Of a stretch of DNA of 15,946 nucleotides, positions 7,218 to 13,284 are shown one piece after another. Origin of the DNA: Desulfoprunum sp. (GTDB lineage Bacteria > Desulfobacterota > Desulfobulbia > Desulfobulbales > Desulfocapsaceae); NCBI GenBank assembly GCA_030696435.1, contig JAUYSF010000179.1, forward strand, positions 1 to 15,946, read 5' to 3'. Within the stretch, counting starts at the first letter, position 1. Each line of letters starts with the position of its first letter. The position numbers were made by a program, and so were the translations under genes. Below the pieces are notes generated by a model, which worked only from the letters and a program-made list of their open reading frames with translations, was not told where the DNA came from and ran no database searches.

Positions 7218-7628
7218 ATGCTGAAACGATTCTCGATATCACTCGAAGAAAACTTGCTTGAGATCTTTGACAAACACATCCGGGCCCGCAGCTATACCAA
7301 TCGCTCAGAGGCCATCCGCGATCTTATCCGTAAGGCCTTCGTCAAAAAAGAATGGCAGGCCGACAAACTGGTCATGGGGGTGATCAGCCTGGTGTATGAC
7401 CACCATCAACCCAATCTGCAAGATAAGCTGACCGAGGTCCAGCACGACTATCATCATCACATTATCTCTTCGACCCATGTTCACATGGATCATGACAACT
7501 GCCTTGAGGTCATCATCGTCCGGGGCAAAGCCAAAGAAATCCAGGAATTGTCGGACCGAATGATCGCCCTGCGTGGCATACGTGACGGCCACTTGGCCAT
7601 GAGCAGCACCGGCAAATCCCTGCACTGA
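7218..7628 (+). CDS. nikR: Nickel-responsive transcriptional regulator NikR
   Basis: A 136-aa protein, close to the family length of ~133-140. The N-terminal ribbon-helix-helix domain (LKRFSISLEENLLEIFDKHI, then YTNRSEAIRDLIRKAF) binds DNA. The C-terminal ACT-like regulatory domain carries the square-planar nickel ligands at exactly the E. coli numbering: His76, His87, His89 and Cys95 (in STHVHMDHDNCLEVI). NikR tetramers bind Ni(II) and then repress nickel-uptake or respond at nickel-enzyme promoters. AGGAG at 7201-7205 is 12 bp from the ATG, rather long. No nickel transporter, hydrogenase or urease gene is adjacent, so its targets lie elsewhere, unless the DUF3047 gene or the MFS gene is one. 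Autoregulation through the upstream palindrome is possible but unproven. Confidence 0.95.
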   Translation: MLKRFSISLEENLLEIFDKHIRARSYTNRSEAIRDLIRKAFVKKEWQADKLVMGVISLVYDHHQPNLQDKLTEVQHDYHHHIISSTHVHMDHDNCLEVIIVRGKAKEIQELSDRMIALRGIRDGHLAMSSTGKSLH

Positions 7629-7701
7629 TACTTCAGCGCTACGGGATACCCCAGAGCCCAGAGCACTCCTGAAAAATCGTGCAGGTATCACGGAGAAAAA
7701 C

Positions 7702-8394
7702 ATGATCGCCCTTATTGCCAGGCTCCTTTGCCGCCGGTGGAGCCCTCTGCCCTCCCTCCTTCTGATCTTTTTCCTGATCCATCTCTCAGTCAGCTCAACG
7801 GCCCTCTGGGCAATGAAAGTGGAATTGCCGCCATTGACCGCAGCAGAACACCTCGGCTGGCAGGAAAAGCGCTTTGTTGGTCGGACAGTGTACAAGGCAG
7901 TGCAGGAAAATGGCCGGGATATGCTGCACGCCTCCAGCCACGGCACCGCCTCCGGTCTGTTTCGGGCGCAAAAGATTGATCTGCGGATTACCCCGGTGCT
8001 GCATTGGTCCTGGAAAGTGGAAACGATTATGCAAGGACTCGACGAGCGGCAGAAATCCGGGGATGACTTTCCAGCCCGGGTCTATGTGGTGGCAAAAGGA
8101 GGCCTGGCCTTCTGGAAAACCAGGGCGCTGTCTTACGTCTGGTCAAACAGCCAACCTGCCGGCACACTCTGGCCCAACCCCTTCACCGCAAATGCCGTTC
8201 TCATTGCCGTACAGAGTGGCAAACAACACCTTGGTTCTGTAGTCGAAGAAAAACACAATGTCCGGCGGGACTGGCAACGGGCCTTTGGCGAGGATCCATC
8301 AACCATTGACGGCATTGCCATAATGACTGACTCAGACAACTCAGGCCAAGCGGCTTCAGCCCTGTATTCCACCCCTTGGTTTTCTGAGAATTGA
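7702..8394 (+). CDS. DUF3047 family exported protein
   Basis: A 230-aa protein starting at an ATG 7 bp after CGGAG. The N-terminus has two Arg residues followed by a hydrophobic run (about residues 17-36) ending ALWA-MK, so it is a probable signal peptide or an N-terminal anchor. The rest matches what I know of DUF3047: LHWSWKVE at 100-107, SGDDFPARVYVVAKG at 119-133, LSYVWSNSQPAGTLWPNP at 143-160, and a C-terminal IDGIAIMTDSDNSGQAASALY at 202-222. The family is widespread in Proteobacteria, is predicted periplasmic and has no established function. It lies 73 bp after nikR in the same direction and could be in the same transcript. Confidence 0.8.
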   Translation: MIALIARLLCRRWSPLPSLLLIFFLIHLSVSSTALWAMKVELPPLTAAEHLGWQEKRFVGRTVYKAVQENGRDMLHASSHGTASGLFRAQKIDLRITPVLHWSWKVETIMQGLDERQKSGDDFPARVYVVAKGGLAFWKTRALSYVWSNSQPAGTLWPNPFTANAVLIAVQSGKQHLGSVVEEKHNVRRDWQRAFGEDPSTIDGIAIMTDSDNSGQAASALYSTPWFSEN

Positions 8395-8669
8395 AGATAC
8401 TTCGCAGACATCCCGAAGGCAGGATAGCCTTCGAGCCGTGGAACGAAATTCTCCTTCGAATCCGCCATTTTTCAGTGCACTGCCCACCTCACTTTTCTGT
8501 ATCTCGTTGTTTTTTTGACGCTTTATCTTGACCTTCGTGAGAGAAGACCTTAATGTTTTACGATCGTTTCAGGCCATAGCGCCAGTGCGCTAAAAACAAC
8601 GGAACTCCACTCAGTCAGCAGCAGAAAATTGCCGTATTGCCACCTTGCCGAGAACCCTAAGGGTACATC
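8395..8669. other. Intergenic region with two hairpins
   Basis: No gene is visible. A 7-bp stem CGAAGGC-AGGATA-GCCTTCG (8414-8433) follows the DUF3047 stop by 19 bp and may stabilise or weakly terminate that message; it lacks a T-run. A perfect TAGCGC-CAGT-GCGCTA stem lies at 8577-8592. A possible promoter for the next gene is TTGACC (8528-8533), 17 bp, TAATGT (8551-8556), with a poor -10. Confidence 0.4.
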
Positions 8670-9749
8670 ATGAAAAATCAGCTCACCACATTCCGTGATG
8701 CGATCTTCATCGTCACAGAGGAACGCTCCTGTCCTATTTATAATGTAGGCGATGAATTCAAGATTGAAAATTTCTGCCTCTCCGTCCCCTTCTATAAACC
8801 GGGCTGCCTCTATCTATCGCAGGTAATTGCCAATATCATCTCATCAAAGGAGAGTTACGGCGGCGTTCCCAAATTTGGCGGGCACAAACCGATATTTGAT
8901 TGCGGCGGCTGCGACGGCTTGATCCACTTTGAATTCAAAAAGGAAAGGGATTTTGCCACCCCGCAGATGAAGTTGCTCAATGAGACGGAAGAGCGGCAGC
9001 GAAGGTTGCATCTTGATAAATTTTTTGGCGTATTGCGAAACCTTGATTTCTTCGAATCCCTTGATGACGATGCCTTGAGCGATCTGACCATGCTCCTTGA
9101 GATGAGGACCATCCCCATCGATAAGGTGGTTATCAAAAAAGGAGACACCGGGAGTCATCTCTATATTGTGTTGATGGGTCGGGTAGCGGTGATGGCCAAA
9201 GACGGTTCAAGAATTACAGAAATGGGGGAGGGAGAGATCTTCGGTGAGATGAGCCTTCTCTCCGGCGAACCGGTGTCCAGCTCCATTCACACCGTTTCCG
9301 ACACCCAGCTGGCCATGCTGAGTAGCAAAAACTTTAAACATGTCCTTAAAAAGTATCCGGTCTTACAACTTTTCCTTTTTAAAATGCTGGTCGAACGGGC
9401 CCAGATCTTGACCCTGCGATCGGGTAATATCACCTCAGGCATGACAGGGGAACTGGCCGAAATCACCACCATGAGTCTCTTTCAGCTTATCAAGTCGGCA
9501 CAGAAGACCGGGCGGATTGACCTGGCCCTTGAGCAGGGGCGGGCAATGGTCTTTTTCAGAGAAGGTGAAATCATCCATGCCCGTTTCCTCAAACTTCGGA
9601 ACAAGGATGCGGTGTTTGCGCTGCTCAATGAGAAAAGCGGTCGCTTCACCTACACCAAGGGAATCCCCAAAGAGCTCGACAACCTGCCGCCCATTGGCGG
9701 TTTCAGAGGAATGTTGACAGAGGAATTACAGGGGATAGATGAGCAATAG
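8670..9749 (+). CDS. Cyclic-nucleotide-binding domain protein with DUF4388 (PATAN) domain and N-terminal Cys-rich module
   Basis: A 359-aa cytosolic signalling protein with three parts. Residues 1-90 form a small module with CPIYNVGDEF, CLSVPFYKPGC and a CGGC pair (Cys78, Cys81; also Cys21, Cys36, Cys46), which could bind metal or sense redox. Residues ~117-245 are a CAP_ED/cNMP-binding beta-roll (FFGVLRNLDFF, IKKGDTGSHLYIVLMGRVAVM, GEGEIFGEMSLLSGEPVSSSI). The phosphate-binding cassette keeps FGE (Glu193), but the Arg that contacts the cyclic phosphate (PR[ST]A) is Val202. Residues ~258-330 are a DUF4388/PATAN domain (MTGELAEITTMSLFQLI, RAMVFFREGEIIHARF). No HTH is present, so it acts by protein contacts rather than as a CRP-type regulator. 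AAGGG precedes the ATG. The gene stands alone between gaps on both sides. Confidence 0.85.
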   Translation: MKNQLTTFRDAIFIVTEERSCPIYNVGDEFKIENFCLSVPFYKPGCLYLSQVIANIISSKESYGGVPKFGGHKPIFDCGGCDGLIHFEFKKERDFATPQMKLLNETEERQRRLHLDKFFGVLRNLDFFESLDDDALSDLTMLLEMRTIPIDKVVIKKGDTGSHLYIVLMGRVAVMAKDGSRITEMGEGEIFGEMSLLSGEPVSSSIHTVSDTQLAMLSSKNFKHVLKKYPVLQLFLFKMLVERAQILTLRSGNITSGMTGELAEITTMSLFQLIKSAQKTGRIDLALEQGRAMVFFREGEIIHARFLKLRNKDAVFALLNEKSGRFTYTKGIPKELDNLPPIGGFRGMLTEELQGIDEQ

Positions 9750-9895
9750 GTTAACAGGCACACTTCCCCTCTTCTTAAATGCAGAGATTGGGGTTTGCTC
9801 TAGCATAGCCGAACTGCCGGTTTGCATCAATACGGGGAACCAGTTCGCTGCATACCATCTGAAATTTCCCCAAAAGCTACCGCGGGCTATTAAAC
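9750..9895. other. Left junction of the accessory region, with an imperfect hairpin
   Basis: No gene is visible. An inverted repeat pairs AGC-C-GAACTG (9807-9816, one bulged C) with CAGTTC-GCT (9841-9849) across a 24-base loop and has no T-run. At the right end GTTGTGC (9896-9902) resembles the integron R' core (GTTRRRY, six of seven) and would mark the upstream edge of the first cassette. I could not find a matching R''/L'' arm for it. Confidence 0.35.
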
Positions 9896-9911
9896 GTTGT
9901 GCGACAAAGAA

Positions 9912-11372
9912 ATGACACCCAAAATTGTCAAATCAGAGGGAGTAACACCCACAGAAAGATTGCTCGCAGATCTTTGTGATCGATCTTTTCTGAAATTATG
10001 GAGTTATCCCAATCCATTCAAAGAGGATAAAGATGAACTCTGCGACCTACTGGCTGTTTTTGAAAATCATGTATTCATTTTCTTCGACAGAGAAAACTTG
10101 GCATTTTCAAAAGAAGGCAATGATCAATTAATCAGCTGGAATCGATGGAAGAAAAAAGCTATTGATTCTCAAATTCGCACAGCACACGGAGCGGAACGGT
10201 ATATTAGAAGCGGTCGAAAAATCTTTCTGGATAAAGATCTAACGATTCCATTTCCTTTTGATATTGATTGCCAAAAAATGGTGGTGCACAAAATCATTAT
10301 CGCGCACGGCGCGAAAGACGCTTGCGAAAATTTTTCTGAAAACAATGTTTATGGAAGTCTAGGTATTTCCTATGGCCAAAACGAGGCCAAGTTACCATTT
10401 CCCTTTATGATAAACATAGACAAAGAGACCCCTGTCCATGTGTTTGATAGTTATAACCTTCCAATTATCTTTTCGGAATTAGATACTTTTTACGATTTTT
10501 CCTCATATCTTGATGCGAAGGTTGAGGCAATTAAAACATACGATATGTTGTCTTATTGCGGTGAGGAAGATTTATTAGCTCACTACTTTCTCAATTTTGA
10601 TGAGTCAAGAAACAAGCATTTTATTGGCACTTCGGAAAAAGACATCAATGGCGTTATGATTGGCGAAGGTGAATGGAAAGATTTCATTGAATTAGAAATA
10701 TATAAAAGGAAAAAATTTGCTGATAAAATTTCTTATCATTGGGATAGACTTATCCAAATCACCTGCCAAAACACACTTGACGGAACAATAGGTGGATTTT
10801 CTCCATTGATGGGGCGAAGTGCCATCAATGAAATGGCAAAAGAGCCTCGCTTTCACCGTCGTGCGTTATCCGAAAGGATGATTCAGTCGATCCGTAATTT
10901 TCCAGAGACACCGCAACGATTAATGAGAAACTTGTCGTTCATGCCGTCATTTTACAAAGACAAGGGATATGTGTTTTTGCAACTCAAGGTAGACGGCATC
11001 ACCAAGTGTGAGAATGAATACCGTTCTAAAAGACAAGCCATGCTTGAAGTAGCCTGTGGCGCAGCAAAAAATAAGTTTGATCATTTGAAAACAGTTGTTG
11101 GCATCGCAATTGATGCTCCAAAGTATTCAAGGACCAACGCAGAAGATTTCATCCTAATGGACTGTACTGATTGGACAGATGAGCAAAGAGAGTATTATGA
11201 AAAGGCAAATGAAGGTCTTGCGTTCTTCAAGACTGGTGTTGTTGAGCAAAGAACTGTGTCTGAGTTCCCTGATAGCAAAAAGGCCAAAAGTCCAATGAAA
11301 GTTGGCAGGAATGCCCAATGTCCTTGCGATTCGGGGAAGAAATACAAAAAATGCTGCATTAGGAATAAATAA
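9912..11372 (+). CDS. SEC-C motif protein with a possible nuclease-like N-terminal domain
   Basis: A 486-aa protein from the ATG at 9912, or 491 aa from a TTG at 9897 that overlaps the possible cassette core site; neither has a clear ribosome site. The C-terminus is a SEC-C zinc motif: VGRNAQCPCDSGKKYKKCC, ligands Cys475, Cys477, Cys486 and Cys487 (491-aa numbering). Near the N-terminus TERLLADLCDRSFLKLWSYPNPFK, then KDELCDLLAVFENHVFIFFDREN looks like the core of a PD-(D/E)XK-type fold: an acidic residue in a first helix, Asp50, then a hydrophobic strand ending Asp64-x-Glu66. The usual lysine is absent, so activity is uncertain. ...SWNRWKKKAIDSQIRTAHGAERYI follows, as in proteins I have seen with this N-terminus. 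The middle ~300 residues I do not recognise. Codon use is AT-rich, unlike the flanks. A defence or nucleic-acid role is a guess. Confidence 0.75.
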   Translation: MTPKIVKSEGVTPTERLLADLCDRSFLKLWSYPNPFKEDKDELCDLLAVFENHVFIFFDRENLAFSKEGNDQLISWNRWKKKAIDSQIRTAHGAERYIRSGRKIFLDKDLTIPFPFDIDCQKMVVHKIIIAHGAKDACENFSENNVYGSLGISYGQNEAKLPFPFMINIDKETPVHVFDSYNLPIIFSELDTFYDFSSYLDAKVEAIKTYDMLSYCGEEDLLAHYFLNFDESRNKHFIGTSEKDINGVMIGEGEWKDFIELEIYKRKKFADKISYHWDRLIQITCQNTLDGTIGGFSPLMGRSAINEMAKEPRFHRRALSERMIQSIRNFPETPQRLMRNLSFMPSFYKDKGYVFLQLKVDGITKCENEYRSKRQAMLEVACGAAKNKFDHLKTVVGIAIDAPKYSRTNAEDFILMDCTDWTDEQREYYEKANEGLAFFKTGVVEQRTVSEFPDSKKAKSPMKVGRNAQCPCDSGKKYKKCCIRNK

Positions 11373-11381
11373 TATGAATCC

Positions 11382-11444
11382 GCACAACCATCCGCTGGAA
11401 TGGATGCGCGAAAAACCGCGGCTCCCTACAGCGGCACGTTGAGC
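11382..11444 (+). other. attC-like recombination site 1 (after the SEC-C gene)
   Basis: A 63-bp nested hairpin starting 9 bp after the SEC-C stop. The outer boxes R'' GCACAAC (11382-11388) and R' GTTGAGC (11438-11444) are complementary at six of seven positions, and R' fits GTTRRRY exactly. Three-base spacers (CAT / CAC) are followed by the inner arms CCGCTG (11392-11397) / CAGCGG (11429-11434), then a top stem CGCG-AAAAAC-CGCG (11407-11420). The layout R-spacer-L-variable top-L-spacer-R is that of integron attC sites. The R' box is also the left insertion edge of the element at 11441-11726. Confidence 0.6.
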
Positions 11445-11726
11445 CTGTAGAAAAAGTCTATTTGCGTTTCTTACGGCTCGGTTTCATTGGAAAACGTATT
11501 GGGAAAATCTTAAAAATCGATCTAGACACCGCTTAACTGCGCAAAAATCTAGTTGTTTTGTTTGATTTCATTATGTTTTTTAGCATCAACCGCATAAACT
11601 CAAGGGTGGTCGAGCCCATAACTTGTTATTATTGTGCAAAATATTAATCTGCTACCAAGTTTTGTCGGGTATAGAAGCCTCGAAAAACCGGAAATTGGAA
11701 AAATAGGGACCTTTTCCTACAGGCTC
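11441..11726. mobile_element. Non-autonomous element with terminal inverted repeats (MITE or IS remnant)
   Basis: The left end GAGCCTGTAGAAAAAG (11441-11456) and the right end CTTTTCCTACAGGCTC (11711-11726) are inverted copies at 15 of 16 positions. The similarity continues inward with gaps (GTC, then TATTT). The trinucleotide GTT lies directly outside both ends (11438-11440 and 11727-11729), which fits a 3-bp target duplication. The interior of 286 bp is AT-rich and I found no transposase reading frame, only short ones. Removing the element and one GTT joins attC1 directly to GTTGGCTGAAAGG and the brnT promoter region. I cannot assign it to an IS family. Confidence 0.6.
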
Positions 11727-11749
11727 GTTGGCTGAAAGGCGTATATATC

Positions 11750-11767
11750 GCCATACATATATATGGC
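11750..11767. promoter_or_regulatory. Palindrome upstream of brnT-brnA, probable autoregulatory operator
   Basis: A perfect inverted repeat GCCATA-CATATA-TATGGC lies 31 bp before the brnT start. It sits inside a run of alternating AT that offers several possible -10 hexamers. BrnA-type ribbon-helix-helix antitoxins, with or without BrnT, repress their own promoters through palindromes at this position. The assignment rests on position and symmetry. Confidence 0.5.
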
Positions 11768-11798
11768 AAATCGTATTTCATTGTGCTAAGCTCAATCT

Positions 11799-12087
11799 AT
11801 GAAGAAAACACGATTTGAGTGGGACGAAAATAAGGATGCTGAAAACCAGAAGAAACATGGAGTACAGTTTTCTTTGGCACAGTATGCCTTTGCCGATCCC
11901 AGCCGTGTCATAGCCGAAGACCTCGCTCACAGTGAAACTGAAAAACGCTTTTTTGTTTCGGCGAGGTCGAGGGTGGTGTTCTCACTGTCCGATTCACCTG
12001 TCGCGGCGGTGTTTTCGTATAATTGGCGCCGGCTACTGGCGAAAGGGAAAGGCAATTTATGAGCGCGAAAATCAAATACACCAATGA
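11799..12087 (+). pseudogene. brnT: brnT-like RNase toxin gene, apparently frameshifted twice
   Basis: The N-terminal half is clearly BrnT (RelE-fold ribonuclease toxin): FEWDENKDAENQKKHGVQFS, FADPSRVIAEDLAHSETEKRFF. After that the frame from the ATG leaves the family and ends at a TGA at 12060-12062 (87 aa). The expected C-terminus is present in other frames. One base missing in the T-run at 11949-11954 would restore CFGEVEGGVLTVRFTCRGGV. One more missing near 12012-12017 would restore IIGAGYWRKGKAIYERENQ, ending with TGA at 12085-12087 and overlapping the brnA start as in intact operons. So two single-base losses (or sequencing errors) separate this from a normal ~95-aa toxin. The broken frame lacks the catalytic C-terminal strand residues, so toxin activity is unlikely. 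Confidence 0.75.
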
Positions 12088-12292
12088 GCCTATTGATGCC
12101 AAGGTCATTAGAGACTTTCTCCCACGGCCCGAAGAGCTTGCTTTCCGGGAAGAAGGGGTGAAAGTTACCATTGCTCTCAGCAAAAAGAGTGTTGAGTTCT
12201 TTAAATCTGAGGCAGCTAAGCACCATACTCAGTATCAGCGCATGATCCGCAGACTTATCGATACCTATGTGGAAACCTACGACAAACCATAG
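12059..12292 (+). CDS. brnA: BrnA-family antitoxin (ribbon-helix-helix)
   Basis: A 77-aa intact protein, usual for BrnA: MSAKIKYTNEPIDAKVIRDF, then LPRPEELAFREEGVKVTIALSKKSVEFFKSEAAKHHTQYQRMIRRLIDTYV. The C-terminal half is the RHH/CopG-like DNA-binding domain; the N-terminal half wraps the BrnT toxin. I start it at the ATG at 12059 (AAAGG 7 bp before) and not at an in-frame ATG-like codon at 12023, because the extra residues translate the brnT C-terminal region in the wrong frame. It binds and neutralises BrnT and represses the operon. With brnT apparently broken, it may now serve only as a repressor or as an anti-toxin against related toxins elsewhere. Confidence 0.9.
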   Translation: MSAKIKYTNEPIDAKVIRDFLPRPEELAFREEGVKVTIALSKKSVEFFKSEAAKHHTQYQRMIRRLIDTYVETYDKP

Positions 12293-12345
12293 GAAATCAA
12301 AAGACTGGCAAAATCAAACCCCTTCAAAGGAAAGCCTATCATAAT

Positions 12346-12435
12346 TTCCAACAGCCAGTCCAGCCGACACCGGGAAGGCTTCGTTCTTGTTTGCGATTGT
12401 CAGTGGCCCGGCGCGGCTGACGCTGATCGTTAGCC
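12346..12435 (+). other. attC-like recombination site 2 (after brnTA)
   Basis: R'' is TTCCAAC (12346-12352) and R' is GTTAGCC (12429-12435). The L arms are GTC-c-AGCCG (12358-12366) and CGGCTGAC (12414-12421), an 8-bp stem with one extrahelical C, the strand-marking bulge typical of attC. The stem continues with CCGGG / CCCGG inside, and the ~30-base top is variable. The spacers between R and L are unpaired. The site lies 53 bp after the brnA stop and 13 bp before the next ORF, as expected for a cassette junction. R''/R' complementarity is only partial (four of seven). Confidence 0.6.
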
Positions 12436-12448
12436 TTCAAATAATATA

Positions 12449-13159
12449 ATGATAGAAATCCTTACCTACGCTTGGCATATTTTCCGTAATGAAATTAAAT
12501 ACATTACTCTTCTTTCAGCCCCGTTTACTCTGCTAGCATTTCCTTCGTATTTCATTTCTCAACCTACTGAAGATAAAATCGCTCTTCCTACAATCATCGG
12601 GCTAATCATATATTTGATTGGCTTCTCAATGTATCTTTCCACATTGATATTTTTTATGTCTCAAAAATATCGAAACAAGTTGGAACCAGTTAAAGCAAAT
12701 ATTATTAATGGCTTAGTATATACGCCTTTATTAATGCTCACATTGGTTATTGCAAATTCTCCAATCATTGCTGCTGGCATAATAATATTTAGTTCGATGT
12801 CATTACAGTACATTGCATTTCCATTATTAATACTGGGTATGTACATCTCACTAAAATCAACTTTCGCGCCTTTTCATTTGATATTGGAAGGTTATAAGCC
12901 TTTGGCGGCAATAAGATGCAGTTTTTACAGCACTAATGGGAAAGTAGTAAAAATCATACTGGTATCAATACTATTTTATTTTTTCTCATCGCTAGTAGAG
13001 AGCTTAACAAATTTCAAAACAAGGATTGAACCATTTAAGGTGTTGATTTTTTTCATTGGAGTTGCAGTAACCATGCTAATGGTAGCGATTCAGCAGATTG
13101 CGGTTTTTAAACTTTATATCAACAGTTTTGAGCAGATAGACAAAGAAATAATTGGCTGA
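12449..13159 (+). CDS. YciC/UPF0259-like integral membrane protein (cassette gene)
   Basis: A 236-aa protein with about six hydrophobic segments and short polar tails. The order AWHIFRNEIKYITLLSAPF at the start, then LILGMYISLKSTFAPFHLILEGYKPLAAIRCSF around residues 127-159, resembles the UPF0259/YciC group of inner-membrane proteins of unknown function. The resemblance is by eye and the sequence is strongly AT-biased. The ATG lies 13 bp after the R' core of attC-like site 2 and has no ribosome binding site, so it may be leaderless or poorly expressed. Its TGA stop (13157-13159) falls inside the R'' box of attC-like site 3. Transport or membrane-stress roles would be guesses. Confidence 0.7.
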   Translation: MIEILTYAWHIFRNEIKYITLLSAPFTLLAFPSYFISQPTEDKIALPTIIGLIIYLIGFSMYLSTLIFFMSQKYRNKLEPVKANIINGLVYTPLLMLTLVIANSPIIAAGIIIFSSMSLQYIAFPLLILGMYISLKSTFAPFHLILEGYKPLAAIRCSFYSTNGKVVKIILVSILFYFFSSLVESLTNFKTRIEPFKVLIFFIGVAVTMLMVAIQQIAVFKLYINSFEQIDKEIIG

Positions 13160-13218
13160 CAAAAACGCTCCAGCGGCCACCGCAAACAGCGATGATCTCG
13201 CGGAGCAAACCGTTATGA
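13154..13218 (+). other. attC-like recombination site 3 (after the membrane protein gene)
   Basis: A 65-bp site: R''-like GGCTGAC (13154-13160), unpaired A-rich spacer, L'' GCTCC-a-GCG (13167-13175), a 23-base top, L' CGCGGAGC (13199-13206), unpaired AAACC spacer, then R'-like GTTATGA (13212-13218). The L stem is 8 bp perfect with one extrahelical A, the hallmark bulge of attC. The R boxes are degenerate (five of seven each to consensus). It overlaps the stop codon of the membrane protein, as happens in real cassettes. Confidence 0.55.
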
Positions 13219-13284
13219 CCCAATTCAAATTTTTCCAAACAATGCTCGCTCCCAGACCATTCAGGCAAAATGTGAATAGCCGCT

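Larger units (their letters stand above)
9896..13218 (+). mobile_element. Putative integrase-less integron cassette array (CALIN-like)
   Basis: Three isolated plus-strand gene units are each followed by a hairpin with attC architecture (11382-11444, 12346-12435, 13154-13218). The genes are the kind often carried in cassettes: a hypothetical protein, a toxin-antitoxin pair and a small membrane protein. The DNA is visibly more AT-rich than the flanks, and each unit has its own start within tens of bases of the preceding core site. No integron integrase is encoded in the window. The left edge is uncertain (a possible core site at 9896). The right edge is the third attC, after which normal-looking chromosomal genes resume. 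The interpretation is inference from structure seen by eye. Confidence 0.55.

Noticed and set aside
9807..9849. attI or terminator at the AGCCGAACTG inverted repeat
   Set aside because: No integrase nearby, no GTT core outside the stem and no T-run; kept only as an imperfect hairpin.
9749..9902. A fourth attC before the SEC-C gene (GGTTAAC at 9749 to GTTGTGC at 9896)
   Set aside because: The two ends are not complementary and no L-arm pair was found between them; only the R'-like core is noted.
11441..11726. Complete insertion sequence
   Set aside because: Only 286 bp with no transposase-length frame on either strand; described as a non-autonomous element or remnant.
11949..11956. Programmed -1 frameshift in brnT at the T6 run
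   Set aside because: A second shift is needed about 60 bp downstream where no slippery heptamer occurs, so simple decay or sequencing error explains both better.
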